A stretch of DNA of 64,000 nt, from positions 372,001 to 436,000 of the forward strand of contig NZ_JANUDY010000002.1 in the NCBI RefSeq assembly GCF_024809975.1, written 5' to 3'. The DNA is from Comamonas sp. BIGb0152. GTDB lineage: Bacteria; Pseudomonadota; Gammaproteobacteria; Burkholderiales; Burkholderiaceae_C. Under the pieces are notes generated by a model. The model was not told where the DNA came from. It worked only from the letters and a program-made list of their open reading frames with translations, and made no database searches. The position numbers were made by a program, and so were the translations under genes. Shown here in pieces: positions 54,768 through 62,511 of the stretch (position 1 is its first letter; the number at the start of each line of letters is the position of its first letter).

Positions 54768-55201
54768 GCGTGCAAGGGCTTTTTTATGCGCTGCCGCGCC
54801 ATGGCCTGCGGGGCTTGCTGGTGGAGCCATCGACGATGGATGACTACCTGCAGCGCAGTGCCACGCAAGGCGGCCCGCTGGCCATGCTGGACCAGGGCAG
54901 CTTCTGGCAGCAGGACATGCAGCGCCTGCCCGAGATCGAGCCGGGCGTAGCGGTGGAGGGCACCTTGGCCCTGCAGTGCTGGGCCTGGCCAGCGGATTTG
55001 GTGAACGATTGCGCGCAAAGTTTGGCGGGGATCAGCGCTGCCCAGCTGGTGCAGCGCATGCATGCCTGGCAAAAGGCGCAGGATGGCACGCCGCCCGGTC
55101 TCGAAGCGCTGCGCCTGTGGGTGCGCCGGCAGGCCGCGCTGCGCTGCTTTTGGCAGGCAGCGGCCCAGCGGCGCGATGCCGTGCTGCTTTACGTGGTGTA
55201 G
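54764..55201 (+). CDS. Unknown protein coupled to TM2-TPR gene
   Basis: This 145-residue protein has no recognised family and no signal peptide or membrane segment. It has several Trp residues (ALQCWAWPADL, MHAWQKAQ) and a Leu/Arg-rich C-terminus. The ATG overlaps the stop of the TM2-TPR gene by four bases (ATGA), indicating translational coupling and probably a functional pair. It ends 13 bases before the convergent thiE stop. Confidence 0.7.
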   Translation: MSVQGLFYALPRHGLRGLLVEPSTMDDYLQRSATQGGPLAMLDQGSFWQQDMQRLPEIEPGVAVEGTLALQCWAWPADLVNDCAQSLAGISAAQLVQRMHAWQKAQDGTPPGLEALRLWVRRQAALRCFWQAAAQRRDAVLLYVV

Positions 55202-55213
55202 CGCGGGCGGGGC

Positions 55214-56134
55214 TTAGCCCAGCAACGCCATCAACGCGGCGGCAGCGGCCTCGGGGTTCTCGGCATTGACGAGGGCTCTGACGACGGCGATGGAGCCGGC
55301 GCCGCTTTCTCGCACTTGCGGAAATTCCGCCGCAGAGATACCGCCGATGGCCACCTGGGGGTAGCTGCGGGTCAATGCGGCATAGCGCTCCAGCCGCGCC
55401 AGGCCCTGGGGCACGGTGGCCATTTTCTTGAGTGTGGTGGGGAAGACGGCGCCCATGGCGATATAGCTGGGCTGCGCCTGGCTGGCCCGCACCATCTCGG
55501 CATAACCATGGGTGCTGACACCCAGGCGCACGCCGCTGGCGCGCAGCTCGGCCAGCTCCGCGGGACTGAGTGCATCCAGGTCTTCCTGGCCCAGGTGTAC
55601 GCCGTAGCTACCTGCCGCAATGGCCTGGCGCCAGTGGTCGTTGATGAAGAGCAGCGCGCCGCTGCCCTCAACAGCCGCAACGGCAGCGGCAATTTCTGCC
55701 GCAATGGCCTGGGCATCGTCTGATTTGAAGCGCAGTTGCACCGTGGGCACGCCGGCGCGCGCCATGCGGCCGACCCATTCGGCCGTGGGCAAAACCGCAT
55801 ACAGGCCCAGCTGCTGGGGGCAGGGCGCAAAGGCTTGGGGGCCGCCGCTGCGCAGCAGGCCAAAATCAGCCGCCTGCGCGGGCCAGGTCTGGGCATCAAA
55901 CTGGCCCGTGCGAGCGGTCTGCGCGCTCCAGGCGCTGGCCAGGCAGTCGGCATCGATGGCGATAAACCCCAGGGCGCTGCAGGCGGCCAAGGCACCGGCA
56001 TAGACGGCATCGAGCTGCCGATCTGCCGGAAGCGCAGGAGCGGGTTGTGGGGGAAAGCTGGCAAAGGCGGCCTGGTGGGCGGTCGTGATGGCCTGCTGGA
56101 TCTGGGTTGCGGTGGGGCTGGTGTGCATGGACAT
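55214..56134 (-). CDS. thiE: Thiamine phosphate synthase ThiE with N-terminal extension
   Basis: This 306-residue protein couples HMP pyrophosphate and thiazole phosphate to thiamine phosphate. The ThiE barrel spans about residues 105-300: GVPTVQLRFKSDD, LLFINDHWRQAIAAG, GVHLGQEDLD, LGVSTHGYAEM and YIAMGAVFPTTLK. The N-terminal ~100 residues, including DADCLASAWSAQTARTG, are not part of a standard ThiE (about 210 residues) and have no recognised motif. It ends the thiO-thiS-thiG-thiE operon, starting 6 bases after the thiG stop. A second in-frame ATG lies at 56128. Confidence 0.9.
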   Translation of the reverse strand: MSMHTSPTATQIQQAITTAHQAAFASFPPQPAPALPADRQLDAVYAGALAACSALGFIAIDADCLASAWSAQTARTGQFDAQTWPAQAADFGLLRSGGPQAFAPCPQQLGLYAVLPTAEWVGRMARAGVPTVQLRFKSDDAQAIAAEIAAAVAAVEGSGALLFINDHWRQAIAAGSYGVHLGQEDLDALSPAELAELRASGVRLGVSTHGYAEMVRASQAQPSYIAMGAVFPTTLKKMATVPQGLARLERYAALTRSYPQVAIGGISAAEFPQVRESGAGSIAVVRALVNAENPEAAAAALMALLG

Positions 56135-56140
56135 GGGGTA

Positions 56141-56950
56141 TCAGTTGCTCTGGTGCCAGAACGGGGTGCCCAAGACGGGGGTGCTGGGCTGGGCCATGTC
56201 CTGCGCTTGCATGGCGCCGGCGCGGTAGGCGGCGTGGCCGGCAGCGGTGGCATCGGCAAAGGCGCCGGCCATGGCTACGGGGTCTTGCGACAGCGCCACG
56301 GCCGTGTTCAGCAGCACGCCGTCAAAGCCCCATTCCATGACCTGGCAGGCATGGCTGGGCAAGCCCAGGCCGGCGTCGCAGATCAGCGGCACATCCAGGC
56401 GCTCGCGCAAGGTCTGCATGGCATAGGGGTTGACGGGGCCACGGCCTGTGCCAATCGGCGCAGCCCAGGGCATGACGGCCTGGCAGCCCACATCGACCAG
56501 GCGCTGGCACAGCACCAGGTCTTCGGTGCAATAGGGCAGCACCTGGAAGCCGTCCTTGATGAGGATGGAGGCGGCCTCTACCAGGTTGAGGGTGTCGGGC
56601 TGCAAGGTGTAGTCGTCACCGATCAGCTCCAGCTTGATCCAGGGCGTCTCGAACACCTCGCGGGCCATCTGGGCGGTGGTGATGGCCTCTTGCAGGCGCA
56701 TGCAGCCTGCGGTGTTGGGCAGCACGGGCACATTCAGGCGCTTGAGCAGCGCCCAAAAATCACTGCCGGTTTCTGCCGCGTTGCTGCCTTGGCGGCGCAA
56801 GGATGCGGTCACCATGGCCGGCTTGGAGCGGGCGACTGCCGCCTCCAGCACAGCGGGCGATGGATAGCGCGAGGTGCCCAGCAGCAAGCGGCTTTGAAAA
56901 CGCTGGCCATACAGCACCAGGGCGTCGTCGGAGGAGGGAGTGGCGTTCAT
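56141..56950 (-). CDS. thiG: Thiazole synthase ThiG
   Basis: This 269-residue enzyme makes the thiazole phosphate from deoxyxylulose phosphate, ThiS thiocarboxylate and dehydroglycine. Conserved parts include [11 protein letters not shown] (about residues 21-31), LPNTAGC (about 77-83), the Schiff-base Lys in [10 protein letters not shown] and [11 protein letters not shown], followed by [10 protein letters not shown]. The length is normal. It is part of the thiO-thiS-thiG-thiE operon, matching ThiO-dependent glycine oxidation in place of ThiH. Confidence 0.95.
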   Translation of the reverse strand: MNATPSSDDALVLYGQRFQSRLLLGTSRYPSPAVLEAAVARSKPAMVTASLRRQGSNAAETGSDFWALLKRLNVPVLPNTAGCMRLQEAITTAQMAREVFETPWIKLELIGDDYTLQPDTLNLVEAASILIKDGFQVLPYCTEDLVLCQRLVDVGCQAVMPWAAPIGTGRGPVNPYAMQTLRERLDVPLICDAGLGLPSHACQVMEWGFDGVLLNTAVALSQDPVAMAGAFADATAAGHAAYRAGAMQAQDMAQPSTPVLGTPFWHQSN

Positions 56951-57024
56951 GGCAAAGGCCTTGGGTGTAAATACAGGTCGCGCATCCAGCCTGCTTTGGC
57001 AAGGGCGGATGGCCCCCTGTCTGA

Positions 57025-57228
57025 TTAGCCGCCAGTGACGGGCGAGATGACTTCGAGTTTGTCGCCCGCTTGCAGCTGGCGGCTGTCGTACTGGCCTTTG
57101 GGCACGAAGATGGTATTGAGGGCCACGGCAAACGGCGGGCGGGGCTGCAGCTGTGCCAAGGCCAGGGCCACGGTGGCGCCTTCGGGCAAGGCCGTGGCCT
57201 GGTTGTTCAAAAGAATCTGTATCGTCAT
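57025..57228 (-). CDS. thiS: Sulfur carrier protein ThiS
   Basis: This 67-residue ubiquitin-like protein ends in the diagnostic Gly-Gly (PVTGG), which is thiocarboxylated and donates sulfur to ThiG. The segments [12 protein letters not shown] and [19 protein letters not shown] fit the family. It lies between thiO and thiG in the thiamine operon; the adenylating enzyme ThiF is not in the window. Confidence 0.93.
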   Translation of the reverse strand: MTIQILLNNQATALPEGATVALALAQLQPRPPFAVALNTIFVPKGQYDSRQLQAGDKLEVISPVTGG

Positions 57229-57258
57229 TTGTCTAGGCTCATCAGGGGCTGCGGGCCA

Positions 57259-58371
57259 TCAGGCGCCCGCGAGCAGGCGCACATCCAGATCAAAGCGTGT
57301 GGCCAGCGGTGATTGGCCGGTCAGCAGCAGCTCGACCGCGCAGTCCAGCACGGCTGGCGAGATCATAAAGCCGTGGCGGTACAGGCCATTGATCTCCAGT
57401 ACCCGAGGCCGGACTTGGCGGATGGCTGGCAGATTATCCGGCAAAGTCGGGCGGCACTGGGTGTTGATCTCCAGGATACGCGCCTCGGCAAAGCCGCTGT
57501 GCACGGTGTAGGCAGCGCTGAGCAGCTCCATCGCCGAGCGGACGCTGGCGGGCGACATGTCATCGGATTCGATCTCGGTGGCACCGATGACGTAATGCTG
57601 GTCTTGCTTGGGCGCTATGTAGATGGGGTAGCGCGGGTGCATCAAACGGGTGGGGCGGCGCAGCTGTACCTCAGGGGCATGCACGCGCAAGACCTCGCCA
57701 CGCACACCGCGCAGCTGGCCCCACTGCGGCTTGGCGCCCAGGCCGCGCGTGTCAATCAGCAGGTCAGGCTGGCCGTGCTCGCCAGGCGCAAAATCATCCA
57801 ATTCGCGGGGCTGCTGCCAGTGCAGGCGCACACCGCGCGCCTGCAATGCCGGCACCAGGGCGGCGAGCAGCTGGCGGTTGTCCAGCTGGCCTTCGCCGGG
57901 AAGGTAGAAGGCGGATTGAAAATGCCCGGCCAGGGCCGGCTCCATCTCGGCCATCTGCGTGCGGCCCAGGGTTTGCAAGGGCGGCAGCTGGGGGATGGCC
58001 GCCTGGGTGCGCTGCAAGATCCCGTGAAAGCGCTGGGCTTCGGGCGCGTCTTGCCGGTGCCAGACCACCATGGTGCCTGCCTGCTGCAGAAACACGGGTG
58101 CATCCAGCTGGGCAATCAGCTGCGGCCAGCGCTGCAGCCCGTACTGGCCCATGCGCACCACACCGTGCTCGGTGACGGCCGATTCGGCCAGGGGCGCCAG
58201 CATGGCCGCCGCCACGCGCGCTGCGGCATGCTCGGCATCGGGCCCGCCCCGGTCGTACAGATCAACGGAAAAGCCCCGCCCCGACAGCTCCAGCGCCATC
58301 AGGCGGCCCAGCAGGCCGCCGCCCAGGATGCTGATGCGGGCGTTGGGGGAAATGAGTGGCTGAGAAGACAT
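57259..58371 (-). CDS. thiO: Glycine oxidase ThiO
   Basis: This 370-residue FAD-dependent D-amino-acid-oxidase-type enzyme supplies dehydroglycine for thiazole synthesis. The N-terminal dinucleotide-binding motif SILGGGLLGRLMALEL is clear, as are the FAD-binding RVAAAMLAPLAE and the C-terminal GLYRHGFMISPAV. The start at 58371 is preferred over a longer frame to 58464 because it gives a compact Rossmann start and places the TPP riboswitch upstream. It is the first gene of the operon. Confidence 0.93.
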   Translation of the reverse strand: MSSQPLISPNARISILGGGLLGRLMALELSGRGFSVDLYDRGGPDAEHAAARVAAAMLAPLAESAVTEHGVVRMGQYGLQRWPQLIAQLDAPVFLQQAGTMVVWHRQDAPEAQRFHGILQRTQAAIPQLPPLQTLGRTQMAEMEPALAGHFQSAFYLPGEGQLDNRQLLAALVPALQARGVRLHWQQPRELDDFAPGEHGQPDLLIDTRGLGAKPQWGQLRGVRGEVLRVHAPEVQLRRPTRLMHPRYPIYIAPKQDQHYVIGATEIESDDMSPASVRSAMELLSAAYTVHSGFAEARILEINTQCRPTLPDNLPAIRQVRPRVLEINGLYRHGFMISPAVLDCAVELLLTGQSPLATRFDLDVRLLAGA

Positions 58372-58415
58372 GTTTTGTGCTTGGCAATAGACAAAACAGT
58401 GCGCGCAACTGCCGA

Positions 58416-58533
58416 AAACTCCCCACGCCAGCATGACCTGGATCGGGTTGCGGAGCGCGGCCATGGTGGCGCGCCCCAGGGTGTAATCTCAGTCGCGCTG
58501 CAGCCAAACTGCTGCAGGGACACCCCTGTTTCG
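58416..58533 (-). promoter_or_regulatory. TPP riboswitch upstream of thiO
   Basis: On the minus strand this RNA contains the thi-box features: GGGGTG at 58529-58524, CTGAGA followed by ACACCCT (about 58493-58479), and the conserved core ending AACCCGATCCAGGTCATGCT with GGCGTGGGGA (about 58449-58419). These fit the P1/P2/P3 arms of a thiamine pyrophosphate riboswitch. It lies about 45 bases before the thiO ATG, so binding of TPP should repress thiO-thiS-thiG-thiE. Confidence 0.9.
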
Positions 58534-58604
58534 TCTCAGGCAGCATTAAAGCACAGCGCTACGCTGGGGACCCGGTGCTGTGTCAAGCCGTGGTCACAAT
58601 CGTG

Positions 58605-58610
58605 GATAAT
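58605..58610 (+). promoter_or_regulatory. Possible -10 element of thiD
   Basis: GATAAT matches TATAAT in five of six positions and lies 51 bases before the thiD ATG. No good -35 is present 16-18 bases upstream. Weak evidence. Confidence 0.3.
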
Positions 58611-58660
58611 TTTGCCCAGGCCGGGCCAGTGTTGCCCGGCATTGTTTTTGGACTGCAGCC

Positions 58661-59521
58661 ATGGCCTCAATGAATCCACTCTCTCCCGTCTCCTTGCCGC
58701 GTTACGCGCGGGTGCTGTCGATTGCAGGCTCTGACAGCGGGGGGGGGGCCGGTATCCAGGCCGATCTCAAGACCATGTCGGCGCTGGGCTGCTTTGGTAT
58801 GACAGCTATCACGGCGCTGACTGCACAGAACACCCAGGGCGTGCGAGCCATCCACGGCGTGCCGCCCGGCTTTTTGCAAGCGCAGCTCGATGCCGTGCTG
58901 GAAGATATTGGCTGCGATGCCGTGAAGATTGGCATGCTGCACGCGCCCGAGACTGTGGCCGTGGTGGCCGCTGCGATTGACCGCTATGCCTTGCCGCATG
59001 TGGTGCTGGACCCGGTCATGGTGGCCACCAGCGGCGACCGCCTGATTGCCGAGGCCACCGTGGCGGAGCTGGTGCGCGAGCTGTTTCCGCGCGCTGCGCT
59101 CATCACCCCCAATCTGGATGAGGCGGGTTTGTTGCTGGGCCGCAGCCTCGTGCATGCCGACCAGCTAGAGCAGGCCGCGCAGGACTTGCTGGCTCTGGGG
59201 GCTAAGGCAGTGCTGATCAAGGGTGGCCATTTGCCTGGAGACGAGGTGGTGGACCTGTTGGCCACGGCAGACGGTGAGCGCTTGCGGCTTGCGTCCACCC
59301 GCATCACGACCCATAACGGCCATGGCACCGGATGCACTCTGTCATCGGCCATTGCCTGCCAGCTGGCACTGGGGCAGCCGCTGCCGGCGGCGGTGAGCCT
59401 GGCGCGCCAGTACATTCTGGGCGCTATCGCATCGGGCGCCGATGTGCACACGGGCAAAGGCCATGGGCCGCTGAACCATGGCTGGAATCCGCAAACGCAG
59501 GTGGTGCTGCGCCAAACTTGA
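58661..59521 (+). CDS. thiD: HMP / HMP-phosphate kinase ThiD
   Basis: This 286-residue ribokinase-family enzyme phosphorylates hydroxymethylpyrimidine and its phosphate. Motifs include [20 protein letters not shown] (about residues 20-39), the [13 protein letters not shown] substrate region and the anion-hole [13 protein letters not shown] (about 222-234) of ThiD. It is divergent from the riboswitch-controlled thiO operon. The start may be 58661 or 58670; neither has a strong Shine-Dalgarno. Confidence 0.94.
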   Translation: MASMNPLSPVSLPRYARVLSIAGSDSGGGAGIQADLKTMSALGCFGMTAITALTAQNTQGVRAIHGVPPGFLQAQLDAVLEDIGCDAVKIGMLHAPETVAVVAAAIDRYALPHVVLDPVMVATSGDRLIAEATVAELVRELFPRAALITPNLDEAGLLLGRSLVHADQLEQAAQDLLALGAKAVLIKGGHLPGDEVVDLLATADGERLRLASTRITTHNGHGTGCTLSSAIACQLALGQPLPAAVSLARQYILGAIASGADVHTGKGHGPLNHGWNPQTQVVLRQT

Positions 59522-59916
59522 ATGCGCCAAAGACGCTGTCAGCAGCGGTGAGGGCAGGCATAAGCTGGTTTTTTTGTCGAAAATTACGTCTTATTGACGA
59601 TAAATTCAAGAAAATATCATCTAAATGATGCTTTAAATGGCGAATTCAACGACAGAATGCTGCGATTGCAGGCGCCTCACAGGCCGTGCTGTTAATTTAA
59701 GTTACTTTTGATGTTTTCTCTTTAGGTACATGATTTATAAAATGAAAGCTGAAAAATCCTGGCATTCATGAGAATCTTGACCGATGTCATGCTTTTGTTT
59801 TGCATGGGTATAAGTCATTAAAGTAAACAAAAAGTAAACATCCATAAATGATGACTCCGCTGTCAACCGCCCGATTTGCACCGGCGTTGTACACGCATCT
59901 TTAGGAGATTGTTCAC

Positions 59917-59976
59917 ATGACCACCGCAAATGTTTTCAGCATCTGGCCAGAAGACGAACGTGATCGCAAGCGCTAA
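59917..59976 (+). CDS. Possible 19-residue small protein with strong Shine-Dalgarno
   Basis: An ATG at 59917 with AGGAG nine bases upstream (59903-59907) starts MTTANVFSIWPEDERDRKR and stops at TAA. The strong ribosome site, the AT-rich upstream region and the hairpins just downstream suggest a genuine small transcription unit. No family is recognised, and the residues are too few for homology. It could also be a leader peptide, but the next gene is on the opposite strand. Confidence 0.4.
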   Translation: MTTANVFSIWPEDERDRKR

Positions 59977-60005
59977 GCCCCAGCGCCAGTAACTCTTTTT
60001 CCCGC

Positions 60006-60062
60006 TTGCCGATACGCTGCTATCGGCAACCACCCCGTAAACGGCTCCCCCTTGGAGCCGTT
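60006..60062 (+). terminator. Paired hairpins after the short gene candidate
   Basis: The first hairpin has perfect 9-bp arms at 60006-60014 and 60021-60029. The second has 9-bp arms at 60040-60048 and 60054-60062 with two further pairs past a bulged A. Neither has a long T-run, so they may be a terminator or parts of a structured RNA. Confidence 0.5.
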
Positions 60063-60265
60063 ACTTGCGAATAGGCTGCAAGCAGCGCTTGCTCCCAACC
60101 TGGACTGCAGAATGCAGGCAAGTCCAGCTTTTCACCCAATATGCACCTCGCTTGCGCTGCCCAATGGGCTGCCCCAAGGCGGGGTGTTTGCTTTTCTGGT
60201 GCACCGCACGTGCGCAGCAAAAAGCCGGAGCCTTGCGTGCTCCGGCTGTCCTGGCATGCGGGCTT

Positions 60266-60955
60266 TCAGGCGGCGGTGCTGTCTGCGCTGGCCGCCATCA
60301 GTGGGCGTTTGGCCAGCAGGGTGAGCTTGGCAGCGGCATCCTGGCTCGCCGCTGCTGCGCTGCGCGAGGCGGACAGGCGCAGCAGGCGCTCCAGCGCACG
60401 GTCCTCGATGCCACGACTTTTCAGTGCGGTATAGGTGGACTCGGCATAGTCCAAGGTGCTGCCGTAAATGCCGCAGGACTGGGCAAAGATGCGGCGGTAG
60501 TCTTCTTCACTCAGGGTGCCGGTGCAGCGGGGGCTGGATTTGGACAGGGTAAAGGCCAGTGCCTTGACGGGGCCGTCTTCGGTCTGGCAGTCCAGCCATT
60601 TGGGGTCATAGGAGTCGGTCGCCATCTCGCGCTGCCACAGCCGGGGCATCATCTCCGCCACGTGCTGGCGTGCGATACGAAAGGCCATGCCCCGGCAGCT
60701 GCCGCCCGAGAACATGCCAAACACCAGACCCGGGCACTCGGGCGTGCCCCGGTTGATGTGGCTCCACATCTTGAGCGCGCGGTGCCAGCCAAAAACCCTG
60801 GCATGGCGGCATTCCTGAAATTCGAACTCAGGGCGCCAGATCAGGGAGCCGTAAGCAAAGACCCAAAGGTCCTCCGTTCCTCCCCATTCCTGCATGGTTT
60901 GCGCGAACATTTGTTGCGGGCAACGGCTGCGGGATGGAGCGACCAAATTCGTCAT
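60266..60955 (-). CDS. chaC: ChaC-family gamma-glutamylcyclotransferase
   Basis: This 229-residue protein has the ChaC signature VFAYGSLIW (about residues 32-40), followed by FGWHRALKMWSHINRGTPE and GSCRGMAFRI typical of the glutathione-specific gamma-glutamylcyclotransferases that cleave glutathione to 5-oxoproline and Cys-Gly. The catalytic Glu should lie in the region after that. The C-terminus is Ala-rich and probably disordered. The ATG at 60955 is used; a TTG at 60973 would add six residues. It has no operon partner. Confidence 0.9.
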   Translation of the reverse strand: MTNLVAPSRSRCPQQMFAQTMQEWGGTEDLWVFAYGSLIWRPEFEFQECRHARVFGWHRALKMWSHINRGTPECPGLVFGMFSGGSCRGMAFRIARQHVAEMMPRLWQREMATDSYDPKWLDCQTEDGPVKALAFTLSKSSPRCTGTLSEEDYRRIFAQSCGIYGSTLDYAESTYTALKSRGIEDRALERLLRLSASRSAAAASQDAAAKLTLLAKRPLMAASADSTAA

Positions 60956-61391
60956 AGTGGTATCGACCGACAAAACTAAGAGATAAGCAATTGTTATAGC
61001 GCTTCACTTCCGCCAAAGCTAGGGCTGCAGGGCTTGAGCGGCAATTTTTGCGCTGAAAGCAACAGTCTGGCTATGTAGGATGCAGCCTGCATAACGCAGT
61101 AGCCGGCCTGCACGATGACAGCGAAATCGGGCCCACAGAGGCCATGAGGGATAGGTCGGGTGCCGGCAATGGCCGCTTGCGCCGGGCCGGTTGGGTGGCG
61201 GCTTGTCGCCAGCCTTATTGCTTGACTAAGACGCAGGATTATTCAATGCTATGATGTTCATAGCTGATGCGGTGCTCCGCTGTGCTCGGAAATCGGTTTT
61301 CCCAGAATTTTCGTTGCCAGCGAGCATCGTGGACAGGCGGCATGCGTGGGGCAAGGCCGCCTGGTTGGCGTTCGATGAAAATGGTCCTCCT
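60956..61391. other. Long divergent intergenic region
   Basis: This 436-base region separates chaC and a D-2-hydroxyacid dehydrogenase gene. It contains a TTGACT at 61222-61227 and an inverted repeat at 61248-61264, but no clear complete promoter or gene. A frame opening at 61251 runs into the dehydrogenase gene but has no family homology before 61392. Confidence 0.4.
61248..61264. promoter_or_regulatory. Inverted repeat GCTATGA-TGT-TCATAGC
   Basis: Perfect 7-base arms with a 3-base spacer lie about 130 bases upstream of the dehydrogenase gene and next to a TTGACT. The spacing fits a dimeric regulator's operator. No regulator gene is adjacent, so its role is inferred. Confidence 0.4.
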
Positions 61392-62399
61392 ATGAATATT
61401 GTGATCTTGGACGATTATCAGGATGCGGTGCGCAAGCTGCCATGCGCATCGGTACTCGACGCCTATTCCGCCAAGGTCTATACCAATACGGTCAAAGGTT
61501 TGGGACAATTGTCCGTACGCCTCAAGGATGCCGACATCATCGTGCTGATCCGGGAGCGCACGCATATCAACCGCTTGCTGCTCGACAAGCTTCCCCGTCT
61601 CAAACTCATTGCCCAGACCGGGCGCATCGGCTCGCACGTGGATTTGACGGCCTGCACCGAGCGCGGTGTGGCGGTGGCTGAGGGCGTGGGCTCGCCCGTG
61701 GCACCGGCCGAGCTGACCTGGGCCCTGATCATGGCCGCAGCGCGCCGCCTGCCCCAGTACATTGCCAACCTCAAGCACGGGGCCTGGCAGCAGTCGGGCT
61801 TCAAGGCGGCCAATATGCCGCCCAATTTCAGCTTGGGTTCGGTGCTGCGGGGACGCACCTTGGGTATCTGGGGCTATGGCCGCATTGGCCAGCTGATTGC
61901 CGGCTACGGCAAGGCCTTTGGTATGGAGGTGCTGGTCTGGGGTAGCGATAGTTCGCGCGCCAAGGCCTTGTCAGAAGGCCATAAGGTGGCCTCCAGCAAG
62001 CAGTTTTTTTTCGCCAACAGCGATGTGCTGTCGGTGCATTTGCGCCTGAGCGAGCAGACCAAGGGCTGCATCAGCTTTGAGGATCTGTCGCTGATGAAAC
62101 CCTCGGCCACCTTTGTCAACACCTCCCGCGCCGAGCTGCTGCAGCCCGATGCCCTGATTGCGGCGCTGAACCGCGGGCGTCCCGGCATTGCGGCGGTCGA
62201 TGTGTTTGAGAGTGAGCCGATCTTGCAAGGCCATGCACTGCTGCGCCTGGAGAACTGCATCTGCACGCCCCATATCGGCTATGTCGAGCAGGACAGCTAC
62301 GAGCAGTACTTTGGGGTGGCCTTTGACAACGTGGTCAACTTCATCAAAGGCCGGCCCTCGAACATCGTCAATCCCGGCGCCCTGCAGGTGCGCCGCTGA
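61392..62399 (+). CDS. D-2-hydroxyacid dehydrogenase family protein
   Basis: This 335-residue NAD-dependent enzyme has a Rossmann motif WGYGRIGQLIAGYG (about residues 164-177) and the catalytic Arg in NTSRAEL, a Glu in VDVFESEP and His in TPHIGY. It should interconvert a 2-oxo acid and a D-2-hydroxy acid; the substrate is unknown. MNIVILDDYQDAV is a usual start for a subgroup often near Bug receptors. The longer frame from 61251 lacks homology. Confidence 0.9.
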   Translation: MNIVILDDYQDAVRKLPCASVLDAYSAKVYTNTVKGLGQLSVRLKDADIIVLIRERTHINRLLLDKLPRLKLIAQTGRIGSHVDLTACTERGVAVAEGVGSPVAPAELTWALIMAAARRLPQYIANLKHGAWQQSGFKAANMPPNFSLGSVLRGRTLGIWGYGRIGQLIAGYGKAFGMEVLVWGSDSSRAKALSEGHKVASSKQFFFANSDVLSVHLRLSEQTKGCISFEDLSLMKPSATFVNTSRAELLQPDALIAALNRGRPGIAAVDVFESEPILQGHALLRLENCICTPHIGYVEQDSYEQYFGVAFDNVVNFIKGRPSNIVNPGALQVRR

Positions 62400-62463
62400 T
62401 ACGCTGCGTCTGGCCCAGCCCAGAGACAGAGGGCAGATAGGCGCCTTACAGGCCCTGGAAGAC

Positions 62464-62489
62464 AAAAAAATGGCCCTGCAAAGGGGCCC
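62464..62489 (-). terminator. Terminator after the third Bug gene
   Basis: On the minus strand a short GC stem near 62488-62472 is followed by a run of seven T residues (A at 62464-62470 on the plus strand). It ends the Bug receptor transcript, 22 bases after its stop. Confidence 0.65.
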
Positions 62490-62511
62490 CGGTGCCATCG
62501 CAGTGTGCAGA

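Larger units (their letters stand above)
59522..60265. other. AT-rich intergenic region with short gene candidate and hairpins
   Basis: Bases from about 59560 to 59860 are clearly AT-rich compared with the rest. Features: TATAAA at 59736-59741; TTGACC at 59777-59782; CATGC/GCATG inverted repeat at 59789-59807; tandem AAAGTAAACA at 59820-59829 and 59831-59840. Then come a possible 19-codon gene (59917-59976) and two hairpins (60006-60062). Bases 60070-60265 hold nothing recognised. No tRNA is visible. Confidence 0.55.

Noticed and set aside
59735..59929. 64-residue minus-strand frame in the AT-rich gap
   Set aside because: No ribosome site and no protein-like composition; it overlaps the better candidate on the plus strand.
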